This document shows, piece by piece, positions 1 to 10,718 of a stretch of 64,000 bases of DNA (positions within the stretch are counted from its first letter, which is position 1; each line of letters opens with the position of its first letter). Source of the DNA: Cladorrhinum sp. PSN259. Taxonomy: Eukaryota > Ascomycota > Sordariomycetes > Sordariales > Podosporaceae. The notes under the pieces were generated by a model. That model saw only the letters and a program-made list of their open reading frames with translations, was not told the origin of the DNA and searched no databases. Where the stretch lies: the NCBI GenBank assembly GCA_033725935.1, contig MU867061.1, forward strand, positions 124,001 to 188,000, given 5' to 3'. Both the position numbers and the translations under genes were made by a program.

Positions 1-1165
1 CTTGCCTAGATAGGTAGCTGGTGGAATGAAAACGCACATTAGAGAGAAACCTTTGGGATCCCGTCTTCTTAGAGCCAGACGTACCTAGTTCTGTTCCAAG
101 GAGGCGCTTCGTTCTTACCTCGGCTTGAATAATGTTGGCGAAGATGAGAGCATCCTGCCGCATCTTGGTAGATGGATATGTCCGCCATGTTACTGCGTGA
201 TGCTTTGGCGCTTGTTGGAATGACGGGACAATAGGATGAAGTTGCTGGTGTCTATATATCTCTGATCGGTTCCAGTATGCTCATGGGACCGAATGAGTCA
301 TTTCTGAGTGATTGTTGGCTTGCAAACGAAGGATGCGTGTTGCCGAGTTGGAGAGAAGGATCGCTCCATTCAAAGCCGCAAACTCTGCAAGGCAAGATAT
401 CAATGATGAGTCTCAAGTTCCCAGTGAACGGGACGGAAGGCCAGGGCTTACCAAGGGAATATGGTCAGATGGATGATGCCCCTCATGCAAGTGAAACGAA
501 TAGGGCACAAAATATGTAAATGGAGCTTAGATATAAAGAACATGCCTACACAATGGACAGTACAACAAGCAACCATTTCGACCGAGTCATCGCACAACTG
601 CAGCACCATTCCCTTTAAGTAGTAAGTGACGAGAATGAAATTAATGACAGTAATTTCAGTCCTGTCAGGTCACGATGTAAGTAAGCGCACCAACAGTGGG
701 TCTCATCCCACCACGCAATGAGAACACTGCGTTAAGAATATGTATTGTTTTCCCCTGCCTTAGAATCTGATCTATATAATCTCTATATTACTGTAGCGTT
801 TGATGAATGCTGGGAAGCAATGGGATGTTGTCGATGTGTGTATTGCTAATGGTCCTGTGTACCCCGACGCAGAAAGTACGAACTGAGTGCCTCCAAGCAA
901 TTTTTACTGGTTGATGAGCAAAAGTTATTTGTTCCCGATTGCTAATAAAGAGGAGCTAAATCCAAATTAGCCAAACCTGCGAAGGAAGGTATCAGTGATC
1001 AGTCTGAAGCTTATCAACTTGAATGAAATGGACGAAACGCCAGCTTACCATAGGACCTTATGGCCATAGTGGGCCTTCAATATCTCACCCCAGGATAGAC
1101 GGGAGAGAAGCACGGTAAATGTTTTAAGATAAACGGTTCAGGCAGTGGGCATGACTTCAGGAACT
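1..1165. other. Gene-free stretch
   Basis: I see no convincing coding region here. One open frame of about 80 codons (277-519) has no recognisable composition or domain. The base composition is ordinary compared with the AT-rich tract that follows. Confidence 0.5.
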
Positions 1166-1355
1166 ATCCCTGCTATCAAAAAATAGTAAAGATAGCCCTC
1201 TTTAAGGGAATTTTAAATTATATATTTATAATACCGATTAATTAGGCGGCTAATTTCCTTACTTCCTTACTCACCTTCTCTAACGACACTTTTAACTTTA
1301 ATCTAAGATCCTCCATTTTCTAAAGATCAGCATTTATTAACTGCTTATTGTATAA
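1166..1355. repeat. RIP-degraded direct repeat, copy A
   Basis: This segment aligns over its whole length with 2023-2215. Both copies open with a small hairpin followed by a CCCTC..GAGGG-like inverted repeat and a TA-rich stretch. The hairpin arms here (1166-1174 and 1185-1193) no longer pair perfectly. They differ from perfect pairing by C-to-T and G-to-A changes, the direction RIP produces. It is probably the end of an old transposable element. Confidence 0.6.
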
Positions 1356-2022
1356 CTTAGAGCGTTATCGGGCATAACCGGAAGAAAAAATAGCCTAAAT
1401 AATTGATATACAATTATTCATACTTTATACATGGCTCGATTAATAAGTCACAACTCGGTCGTAAGAGCCACGATAACGCCTATAACTAAAATTTCGCGAT
1501 ACCGTTAACTATTGCCAGGTATAGTTTAAAGCTAGCTGCCAGGGCATCTGCCCTAAGCGTATATAATTAAGAACCACATTAGGCAACCTTTTATTATAAA
1601 TTTATACCTCCTACCTATCGTTTTCCTTTTATAATATATTTAAACCTTATTAAAAGACTGTATCAATAAACCTTATATTCCTAAGAGGGCTTATCCATGT
1701 GCTAGCTAATATAACCTTGCCTTATAGTCTGAACCTAGCGAGTAAAGAAGAACTCTCCTAATCTTATCCTAATACTCTAATAAGGTAAGATGCCTTCTAA
1801 GAAGAATAAAAATAATAATTATAGTAGTAAACGCTACCTAAAAGCACTTAAATGGTATATCATTTACTCAGATAATAAAAAGATATTTATTTAAGAGTGT
1901 TAAATGCCTTATTTAAGACGTCGATATTATACCCCGTGCAAACCCCTTTACATACGGACTACCATGCAGGGCATTAAGTGGCTAATAACTAATTATTAAT
2001 CTAGGGATATAAGGACCTATCC
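1356..2022. other. AT-rich RIP-like spacer, probable dead transposon body
   Basis: The DNA between the two direct repeats is very AT-rich and full of stops. A short frame from 1790 starts with a Lys/Asn-rich run and then stops. I read this as the internal part of a RIP-mutated element, family not identifiable by eye. The MITE-like element occupies its first part. Confidence 0.45.
1362..1479. mobile_element. MITE-like element, copy 1
   Basis: The segment begins GCGTTATCG and ends CGATAACGC, a perfect 9-bp terminal inverted repeat enclosing 118 bp with no coding capacity. Its first 19 bases are identical to the start of the segment at 28879, and both copies share a CGGTCGTA block near the 3' end. 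That makes two dispersed copies of a short non-autonomous element. It lies inside the RIP-like tract. Target-site duplications are not clear. Confidence 0.5.
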
Positions 2023-2215
2023 ATCCCTACTATCAAATGACAGTAGGGATGGCCCTCTTTGAGGGAGCCTGCTAATTATATATATATATAATATCGATTA
2101 ATCAAGCTAACCTTCTAGCCTCTTTAACCACCTTTTCTAACGACCCTTTTAAATTCAGTTAGGAATCTTCCACCTTCTGAATATAAATATTTAAAAGATG
2201 CTTATTTTCTGAATG
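2023..2215. repeat. RIP-degraded direct repeat, copy B
   Basis: This is the better preserved partner of 1166-1355. It opens with a perfect hairpin: ATCCCTACT (2023-2031), a 10-base loop, and AGTAGGGAT (2042-2050). A second small inverted repeat CCCTC..GAGGG follows, then a TA-rich run. It ends near 2215 and is followed by the 3' end of the CorA-like gene on the minus strand. Confidence 0.6.
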
Positions 2216-2349
2216 TAGCTCCTTATATTTAACCCGAATCGTAAGAAGTCGGGAATAAGTTTCGTTCAAATCATGCGGTAGAGAGTGAAGGGTGCTTTTA
2301 AGTTCATCGTAATATAGACATCGCTCGAGGCTATTACCAAATTAAGACA

Positions 2350-3785
2350 TCAGCGTACCCTTCCGGTATCCTGTTCCAGTCTCTTGCGGCTCCTGCTCTC
2401 CATCATATTATTCCACCCAACAGACATCGCAATGACCAAGACCGTCAGGGGGGCCGCCACGGCCCAAAGCACCTTAAACAGCGGCGAAGTTTGGACTTCC
2501 CAGCTGCCGCTGTCTTGGTTGAAACTAGCGGTGAATATCTGACTCCCTACGATCGAAGCCACGGCCGTCGTGGGAAGAAAGACCATTGTAATGGCAGCTA
2601 TTATCTTCATTGAGCTTGCATCCCTCCTCATGATCGCCGAGTCTTGCAACGTTACCAAGTTGAATTCAAGTCCCACCGAGTTATCGACTCGTCGTTGGAG
2701 ACTAGTGAGACGAAGCCGGAGGTTATTGAACAGGGAACGTCGATGTCGGAGGTTATCGATGAGCATCTTTCGTATCTCGCCATTGTTATCATCAGGAGAC
2801 GGATTTCGGGTGCTGATGATCTCGGTAAGATCATTTATCAACAGCAAAAACCCTTCTACCGTCTCCCGGAGATGCGTGATTTGTTTCGAACAGTTGTGCA
2901 GCAAAGCAAAACTATTCCTTTGACTCGTCGTCGTAGACGGAACCTGACACGCATGCAACAAAACCTTCTACCCTCCCATCAGCCGTCTTCCCACCTCAAA
3001 CCATCACTACATAGACAACAACATACCTTCTCAATCGGATAAACCCGATCACACATCCTCCACACCCTCTCATCCACAAACCCGAACGATCCCCCCACCA
3101 CCAAATCAAACAACGCGAACGGCTCTGCCAGTATGCTCATTTCCGTTTTCGATCCCTTCTCACAAACGGTCCTAAACACATGCAGCCTCTCCATCACATT
3201 CCTCGTCGTCCCGAAACACACCAGCGTCGGACATCGACTCCCGGGAAGTACCGAAAGACAATACCCCGACCTCGCCCACGTCTCATCGGTTCCAGGCACC
3301 GGAGGGGACGGATCCCTTTTACTACCCTGTCGACGACTGCGCGTCGCGATATTCTGCATGACATTAGACTGCTCCCCTTTCTTCTGGATATTCTTGGACA
3401 GGGTATGAAACCAAGCGGTTACCGACCCGTCGGCGGTTTCGCGGCTGCCGATGCTGTGTGTTACGCTATGAGGGAATTCGGAGGCAAAGTCAGAGGGGAT
3501 GCGGAGTTTGGCGAGGAGGGCGGAGAGGATTTTGGTCGAGTCGAGGTTAGGGTAGGGGGCAAGGATGATGCGGGTTATGCCGGGTTGAAGGTCGTCTGGG
3601 TGGCAGGCGCGGCGGATCCAACTTGAGGGGTTGTCTTTTGAGTGGGAGGGACTGGGAGAGAGTTCCCAGACGTCGAGGGTGTTGAAGGTGGCGACCCGTT
3701 TGGAGTCGTCGCTTGGGCTGCTGAAGTAGGATTGTTGGGAGAGGACGTCGCAAACGCCGGCGGAGGGAAGAGCTGACCAGGACAT
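2350..3785 (-). CDS. CorA-like membrane protein, fungal type
   Basis: Two exons (3785-3027 and 2943-2350) joined across an 83-bp GTATGT..CAG intron give 450 aa. The ATG at 3785 is chosen because the frame has no other ATG upstream. The N-terminal half is a soluble fungal-specific region. A helical stretch with heptad-like leucines precedes two C-terminal membrane segments, the first around the sequence ITMVFLPTTAVAS. That architecture (long helix plus two terminal membrane helices) is CorA-like. The GMN signature that follows the first membrane helix in true Mg2+ channels is absent, so magnesium transport is not assured. The gene ends next to the RIP-like tract and runs divergently from the decayed HET gene. 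Confidence 0.75.
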
Positions 3786-4244
3786 GATGGATGAGGAAGT
3801 GTAAATGATTCGGGTGTAGTTGTAATTTGAAAGCGACAGTCTTCGTAAGTTTCTCGCAGACAAGGCTTGATCTCTGGTTCACTTCAGCTGATTGTTGTGC
3901 CTAGGCAGATGCCAGCGGTTGGATACGAAGCCGTGTTACCGGGAGTTGGGGTATTATTATGCTCCTTACCTTACTTCAGGACAGTTAATGATCGGTCTGC
4001 GGTATTGTTGCTGCTCGCTGTCGGGTGCTTGTGCCAGGTGCTGCCCGATTGCAAAGCAAAGGTCGGGTGTTGATATTCGTGTAATAGTTACATACCTACC
4101 TTACCTACCGGAGGTTGCAAAGGAAAAGTGAGACTTGCGGGTTAGTCACAGCACAGCCAGACATTGGTGTGGCGACCGACCCCTTTCTAATTGGCTAATG
4201 ACGTGCCCGCCCGTCGAGCTTCTGCCAGCAGAGGGCCTTTGGCA
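3786..4244. promoter_or_regulatory. Divergent intergenic region
   Basis: This non-coding space lies between the CorA-like gene (-) and the HET pseudogene (+). It should hold both upstream regions. No clear TATA box or other element stands out. Confidence 0.3.
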
Positions 4245-6414
4245 ATGAGAAGACTTGCCCCGCATTCTTCCAATAAACAAGAAAACAACTGGAACATTAG
4301 ACTTGAAACCAAAGAGAGCGCATCGATTGAAGGGCTACGAGCCGTGCAAACCCGCAACTCTGAACCATCTTCATTATCTTCAATTTTCAGATCTCAAAAT
4401 CTTTTCCCAACCATCTGTCTGTGTCTTGTATTAAAAAAATGGCCGAGGGGTATCAGTATTGAAGACTTGGATAGGGAACGACAGGAAATCCGTCTGCTAA
4501 TACTTGAACCCGGGAACCGGGAAGACGACATTGCGTGCACGCTGGTCTCTGCCTACTTGTCCGACCCCGATGTCTCTTTCGAGGCACTCTCGTATTGCTG
4601 GGGAGATTCTCGGGACAGATGACAGATCTTTGTTGGCGGCGCTGCGATGCACATCACCGCAAACCTCTTTTCTGCGCTCCAGCACCTCCGCCACGTCTCA
4701 GAAAACCGCGTGTTATGGGCGGATGCAGTTTGCATCAACCAAGAAGATGTCGACAAGAAGACGGTACAAGTCGCACTCATGGGAACCATTTACAGCACTT
4801 GCACCAGAGTGCTCATATGGCTCGGGGAAGCTGCCCAGGAAAGCGGCCGGGCCCTAGCTGGATTGGCCGACCTTGGGCTGTCCGTTTCCTGACGTTTTCG
4901 AGAGGCATTCCGATGCGCAAGCAACGGACCCGAGAGACAACGTCTTCGCCTTTGTCGGACTCGCCGAGCAGGCGGGTGTACCCGACATCGTCATCTCATA
5001 CCAACTCTCGGTACAGCAAGTCTATGCGAATCTTGTCAAGCGATGGATCGACCGCTATCTTCAATTGGATATCATCACGGTGTTTTTGGAGCGGCAGGAA
5101 AGACGTCTTCTCGGTCTTCCCTCCTGGATTCCGGATTTCAGTGGCAGAAGCGCCGTCGATCCTTTGAACCCTGCATCACAGTCTCCCTTCGAATGGGATA
5201 GCTTCACAGCGTGGGCAGGTTGCTAGCCAACGGATTACATCCTCGAGACGTCACTGAGGGACGGCGCAAACGAACGTTGGTTCATCGACCGAGCCCAGCC
5301 CGAAGAGGGGGGGGGGGGGGGGGATGACGAGCAATCGATTGTTCAGAATCCCCATTACAGCAAGTTCTTGACTTTGGACGGGTACTTGGTCGACACAATC
5401 TCGGAAGCATTCGACCAAAAGCACGAGACCTTGCACGCTCTCAAGGTGCTTGCTGATCCCCTCTTGAAACCGGAGTGTGAGCCAGAAGGGGAACCGGACT
5501 CGGACGAAGAAATGTCCATCCTGGACGTCATACAACGAAAACAGGAAGTATGGGACCACGTGCACACCTCGCTCAGGCCATGGACGCAGATCTTTTCCAC
5601 CACGGAGCCGCCTGATCTCGACGACACTCCGTACCCGGCAACCAGTGAGACAAGGTTTATCGCTTTCATACAAACCCTTACTGCCGGCTACTCTGGATAC
5701 GAGAAGGAAGAATTCGTCGAATTCGTGCAGAAATACCGGCTGCTCATGTACAACGATGCCAAGAATGATCCTCTGAGCGAATTCAGGATGAATTCAGGTT
5801 CTCATATCAACCAGCAGCTCATGTACACAGATCCGAATTCCAAGATCAACGAGCGCCTCAAGGGGTTGCTGCGCAAGCGGCGGTTTGCCGTGACCCAGAC
5901 CGGCTTTTTTGCACTTGTGCCTATCCAGGCCGCTCCAGGCGATGTCATTGCAGTGCTAGTTGGCGGGGCGGTCCCCTTTGTGCTAAGGAAGAAGGTAGTC
6001 CCAGACACCTCGGGAGAGAATGACCAGGTCAATGCTAGCCTGAGCGGCGCCTCGGCAACGGGGAATACTGATTCGAAGAACACACCCCCCTCGGATACTA
6101 GTAATGAGATTGAATTCGCCACGGCGGAAGTTTGGCATGAGATAAATGGTCCCAAGTATGCTGGAACGTCGAGGAGCCCAGATTCGCCCTTGATCGTCGA
6201 GCATACGCTACACCTCGATGAGACAGGAGAGAGCACGTTGGGGGTCACGGTACGGTTCAAGGCGCCGACAAAATTGGTTGGTATTGACGACAAGGTGTAC
6301 GATCCGTTGGGGCAAGTTATAGGGACGGCATATGTCCACGGCATCATGCACGGCGAGATGAAGGAGCGGTACAAGGCTGGAGATGCCGCTCTTCAGACAT
6401 TTCTGTTGGTCTAA
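4245..6414 (+). pseudogene. HET-domain (heterokaryon incompatibility) pseudogene
   Basis: The plus strand reads as a HET protein. The first HET motif (FEALSYCWGD) is followed by an in-frame TGA at 4620-4622. The same frame then continues through ADAVCINQED and on to IWLGEA. Around 4860-4895 the frame changes, and the central HET segment that normally carries the W..R.W..QE motif is missing. Reading resumes with ATDPRDNVFAFVGL, hits TAG at 5224-5226, runs through a 17-G tract (5307-5323), and then stays open to 6414 with a normal HET C-terminal region (KRRFAVTQTGFFALVP). The 5' end is uncertain; the first in-frame ATG is 4245. HET proteins trigger cell death on fusion of unlike strains. This copy cannot make a complete one. 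The TAG fits a CAG-to-TAG change at a CpA site, the RIP target. Confidence 0.85.
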
Positions 6415-6588
6415 AGGTTACAAGGGATAGGTAGTCCCCTTAATGCGACGATAATGAGGGAATGGTTGACCTGTTTCGTTGGGTCTTTCTTGTTTCTGCC
6501 GAGGATTGATGTATTAGTGTAATTTGGAAACAATCTTGAATTGTCTAGAGTATCTAGTTATATACTTATCTCTCTCTAGGCATTACTT

Positions 6589-7248
6589 TCAAGTGTCCAG
6601 GGGGGTCAACTTTAAGGAGAATAAGATATTGCAGTAGAGCTGCGCCACGGTTTTTTTGCCTACGAAATCTTTCAGGATCTTGGTGTAAGCAGCTGCTATT
6701 GGCATGAGAAGGTAGGTAGGTACGCTCCGGTGGAGGAGACCACCTACTACTAACGTGAGAGGACGGGGCTACGTTGGTCCGCTGGCAAAACAGGAAGTGA
6801 AAACAGACTAGTACTAACCTACGCCAGGATTCCCAATGAAGACGGCACCAAGTTTAAGGTTGGAGTCGCCTAGATTCCTCTGCTCTTCATCGGACAGCTG
6901 GGACGTCTGCCGACTTCTTGTGTGGAGCAGCGTGCTGATCTCGACAAACCTCGCCTTTACAGCCTCCAGCCCCACCATGTCAATCAGGGAATCGAGGGCA
7001 GGAGCGCTGGTTCCCCAGTGGACTTTCTGGTACTCCCAGTCCTCGTGAGCCGGTGTAGATATGGGGGCACCATCGGGTTTAGCTGTTATTAAGCTCGCTG
7101 TGCCAGACGAGGGCTCCGTTCCGGCCGGCTCGGCGGGTCCAGGCGGTGTTTCCGTTCCCCGCCCCTCGACGAGTTTCGGGTCTGTCGAAGGTTCGCATGG
7201 GGTATCCTTGGTAGCCTCTCGCGTTGGGCTTTGAAGTTGTACTTTGGA
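6589..7248 (-). pseudogene. Fragment of a CbxX/SpoVK-type AAA+ ATPase
   Basis: The minus-strand frame from 7248 to 6819 is open for 143 codons. It contains a Pro/Thr-rich linker, then DSLIDMVGLEAVKARFVEI and AVFIGNPGVG. A 159-bp intron (6818-6660, GTTAGT..GTAG, phase 1) joins it to GKKTVAQLYCNIL, rebuilding a Walker A motif (GNPGVGKKT) exactly at the splice. The frame then stops at TGA 6589-6591, about 20 residues after Walker A. Walker B, sensor and arginine-finger regions are missing. Upstream, a TAG at 7249-7251 closes the frame, so the start is also lost or in another exon. It is a truncated AAA+ gene, tail to tail with the HET pseudogene. The Walker A lysine region reads GKKT instead of the usual GKTT. 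Confidence 0.7.
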
Positions 7249-8176
7249 CTAGACTTACGTCAGAATCAAGTACGACACGACATCCCAAGTTGCTGGTAAT
7301 GATTCGGCCCAGACGTCTGAAGCCTAACAAATTGAGGCGAAATCAAGAATGTGAAGACAGCTGACCAGCGCCCTCCTCCAAACTCTGCAGGCTACCTAGC
7401 ACCGTGGCGACAAAACAGAAGCATGCTCCAAACTCATCAGACTGAACTTTGGGCGCCGATAGGTGTTGACACCAGGGCTGCAGGTGCATACTGTCACTGC
7501 ACAGCCTCCGCCCTGGGCCACCAGTCGGGCTCTTTATGCCCCAATTCTCGTGCCCAACGGCGACGGGAACCAGCAGCCCCGTCTGAATTGGGGGTTTCTC
7601 CCAGGTACCGGATTCCTGCAAGATGCATGTAATTACTGCCATGCAGACAAAAATTTCATTGTCCTGCAGTGGCACTCGAGTGGTACTTATTTTGAAGTTG
7701 TGTGCCAATTTCTTGTCAATCCAACACATCTTTTTCGACCGTGTGCCGGATAGCCCCCCTCACACCTACCGTACAGCACCTTTCTGCTCCCGGGCTCGAG
7801 GACTTCCTGCCGACGACGAGTACCCTGTTCGCACACCCGACCAGCGACCCCCCTTCGGAACGTCTTCTAGCCATCCATCATGCTGTCGCTCATATCCTCC
7901 ACCTATCAGGCGCCGGCGATTACCCCCGCCAAGTCCGAACTCGGCACAACCAAACCAAATCGAACTCGGATCCCTCATGAGATAACTTACATCATCATAC
8001 GCCCTTGGCATTACATGCACTTGCACCGTCACTCAATCCCCTTTGACAGCCCTTAAAACACCAACTTAAAAACACCATCTTGATAACACCATCTACAAAC
8101 AATTCATCTTCAACCTTCAAGTTCCAAACCCTTCACTTCATCTCTCATCAACACTCTAATCAACAATCTCACAACC
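7249..8176. other. Intergenic region with a possible short gene relic
   Basis: No intact gene is visible. The plus frame at about 7759-7932 resembles a conserved fungal protein segment and is listed separately. The rest includes the 5' leader of the GFA-type gene, a CA/TC-rich leader from about 8050 to 8176. Confidence 0.4.
7759..7932 (+). pseudogene. Relic with the motif LLAIHHAVAHILHLSGAG
   Basis: This frame reads APGLEDFLPTTSTLFAHP and then ERLLAIHHAVAHILHLSGAG. To my recollection a segment of this kind occurs near the end of many uncharacterised fungal proteins. After SGAGDY the reading becomes unlike that family and soon ends, so it looks truncated. There is no start codon nearby. Family assignment is from memory and weak. 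Confidence 0.3.
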
Positions 8177-8790
8177 ATGACAACCCCCAATCAAGAAGAA
8201 CAAGGCGGCGACGGCCTCCCCCTCTCCTGCCAATGCGGGCACATATCACTCACCACCCCGCCTCTCTCCCTCTTCCGCGGCTTATACCACTGCCACTGCA
8301 CGCTCTGCCAGAAACAATCCGGCTCCGCGTTCGGGACCTCGCTCTACTTTCCTTCCACCTCTGTTTTCCCTCTGCCAAAAGAACTGGAAGCCAAGCTGTC
8401 GCTGTACAAGCACAGCGACTCGGAAAGCGGCAACACGATGCTCAATTATTTTTGTCCCCGGTGCGGGGTGAGGATTATGCACTTTGGATACTTAAAAACC
8501 GGGGAGATGAGGGAGATGATGAGTTTTAAAGGTGGGTTGGTTGATGAGAGAAAATTAGATTGGGCCGAGTGCAAGGGAAAGCATATTTGGACAAAGAGCG
8601 CGGTGATGCCGCTCGTGAAAGAATGGTAAGAAGATTTCACCTAGTAAAAAAATGGGAAGGGAAGGGATGAGGCTGATTTGATTTTGTTACATCTAGGGAG
8701 TGTTATGAGCGCTATCCGCCTGTTCAGGTTAAGGAGGAGGAGAAGAAGAAGGAGGAGGTGGGAGATGGGAATGGCGACAAGACCAAGTGA
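8177..8790 (+). CDS. GFA/CENP-V-type zinc-binding protein
   Basis: Two exons (8177-8625, 8697-8790) separated by a 71-bp GTAAGA..CTAG intron give 180 aa. The ATG at 8177 sits in a good context (ACAACCATGA). Cysteine motifs of the glutathione-dependent formaldehyde-activating enzyme family are visible: CQCG near residue 17, CHCTLC near 37, and FCPRCG near 94. Together they would bind one or two zinc ions in a Mss4-like fold. The second exon adds a Glu/Lys-rich tail. Many fungal members have no known substrate, so true glutathione-formaldehyde activity is not implied. Confidence 0.85.
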
Positions 8791-9104
8791 GAGAAAATAA
8801 TGAGTGTGATCTTCTGAGAGGGGGCAGATTCGGATGTCAGTTGAAAGGGGAAGAATTCGGGGACAATGGATTCTTGAAAGGGTTGTGAGTATTAGTGGTT
8901 CTTATGTATGACTGGACTCTCAAAGTTGCCATCTTCATTTGTGACATTCTGCTTTATACTGGAGGCTTATCTTTGTCCAATTTATGGCTTATTACTGTTT
9001 AACACGATCCCCTTTGGCTTTGGATCGCTACTTCTACCTGGTATCTCGATAGACCCATCCCTCCAACCATCGGTTCCTTCTGAAGTCAGGCCATCATCTA
9101 TTCA
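8791..9104. other. Intergenic region
   Basis: Downstream sequence of the GFA gene and upstream region of the PARP-like gene. No distinct element recognised. Confidence 0.3.
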
Positions 9105-10431
9105 ATGGATGAAATCCATGAATTCGGAATGGGCGACAACTCAGATTCTGGTACCGGTGCAATATCAGATATGCTAATATCTCTGAGCGTGTTCGTGCTC
9201 GCCATTTGGGCCTTACATCGGTTGGGCATGGTATCGGAGACCTTATCGCTAGTACTTACCATCTTCAGCTGGGTGTCCGGTTTGTTCAAGGCGATATTAA
9301 ACATCCTTGCCCACCCACTGAGCATCTTTGACTGGTTCTTATATGCCAAAATGCCTGTACGGTGTCTATATCTCAGTTATGTGATCTCCCGTCTGACCGC
9401 ACTATTTCTCAGATCATGAAGAACCTGCCTACCAGTCACCCCAACTATGAGCAATGTTTGTACTTTCTTGATATTCCGCCATAGTTCAGATCTTTACTAA
9501 GACCACCCCTTCAGATAAATCAATGTTTGACGGGGCGTGGGTCCATACGACAAGAAAGCCCAGGGTCACGGCAATCTATATGGCCAGTGGGAGAGACATC
9601 AGCAGCTCGCGAAAGGGTAAAACATGGCTACGTCTGAGGTGAGATTGACACTGAATTTCTCTCCTCCGCGGGGAATTAAATGCGCTAATCCATCTCTGAT
9701 TTTCACTCATAGAAACAAGATGAAAGGAGACAGAACTCGTTTTCATGGTACCAAGATTGCGTGCAACCTTTCTAGAAACTCTCTTAAGCACAGGCCAACC
9801 TTCTTCCCCTGCGGCAACACCGACTGTTGCTTTTGCAGCATTCTAAGTAACTCTTTTACTCAAAAGAGATCGGGTCAGTGTTGAACTTTATTCCTCTGAT
9901 CAAAAAAACAAAAACAAACAAAATTCTAGCATATTTACTCACGAGTTTCTGGTTACTGACTGACTTGCTTTTCTCATACTGAAGCGGCTGGTATGTTCGG
10001 ACGCGGCGTTTACTCCACTACTTCATCCTCAAGTAAGTCTCAAAATCCTCACATCTATTGTATTTTTTCTCATCCCTTCCGGCCCGGTTAACAACTTGAT
10101 ATCTATCTAGAAGCTGATATGTATTGCCAAAATACTTGCGAAACTGGTTGGAGCTATTCTGCAGTTATCATATGTCGAGTCGCGCTAGGGAGAAGTCAAT
10201 GGTTGTATGAGCCAGAGTCTTGGAGAATCTACCCGGATCATGGTTATGATTCTGTAAGTTTGAGTTTTGTCTCATTGTCGTCGAAAAAAAATATTAATTC
10301 ACTCCCCAACTACCACTTTTTAGGTTGAAGCTGCCACATGGGCCGAAGGCGGGTCAGTGACTTATCCCGAGACTGTCGTATATGACGATAGACAGATCCT
10401 TCCAGTGGGCTTCATTGTGTACAGAACGTGA
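9105..10431 (+). CDS. PARP-like ADP-ribosyltransferase with N-terminal membrane segments
   Basis: Seven exons (9105-9356, 9413-9455, 9515-9638, 9713-9873, 9985-10032, 10111-10253, 10324-10431) keep phase throughout and give 292 aa. Residues about 20-75 hold two hydrophobic helices. The C-terminal part matches the ADP-ribosyltransferase fold of PARPs: RFHGT (His151), GMFGRGVYSTTSSSKAD (Tyr203, as in the FGKGIYxA..SSKS region), and YPETVVYDDRQILP with Glu273 before the closing strand. The H-Y-E triad expected for poly- or oligo-ADP-ribosylation is therefore present. A Cys cluster (CGNTDCCFC, 173-181) lies between His and Tyr and may bind metal. Substrate and location are unknown; the helices suggest a membrane. 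The N-terminal exon is the least certain part. Confidence 0.75.
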
Positions 10432-10718
10432 GAAAATATCATACTCAAAACAGGATCAAGTGAATCGTTGTCCATTTGACTCTTCTTTATACAACTTTGA
10501 CCTGTCTTTTTATATACTGATTGCTTATCTCGACGCTCCTTGGCTTAAGGCTAGGCACTCCTGGCTATATATTCACGTCCTCCAAAACTCTGAGCAGATT
10601 ATTTATCCCACCACCTTGATGGCTTTCAAAGATTTCAAGTCTTGATTGTTTCTTTCTCTCTTGTCCTGGATACAGCATCCGCTCCTTTTCACGAATCCTC
10701 CAGTTGCCTTCTTTACCA
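10432..10718. other. Short intergenic region
   Basis: Downstream of the PARP-like gene. Nothing recognised. Confidence 0.3.

Noticed and set aside
5224..5323. Programmed stop readthrough or frameshift in the HET gene
   Set aside because: Several independent defects, including loss of the HET core, make simple decay the better explanation.
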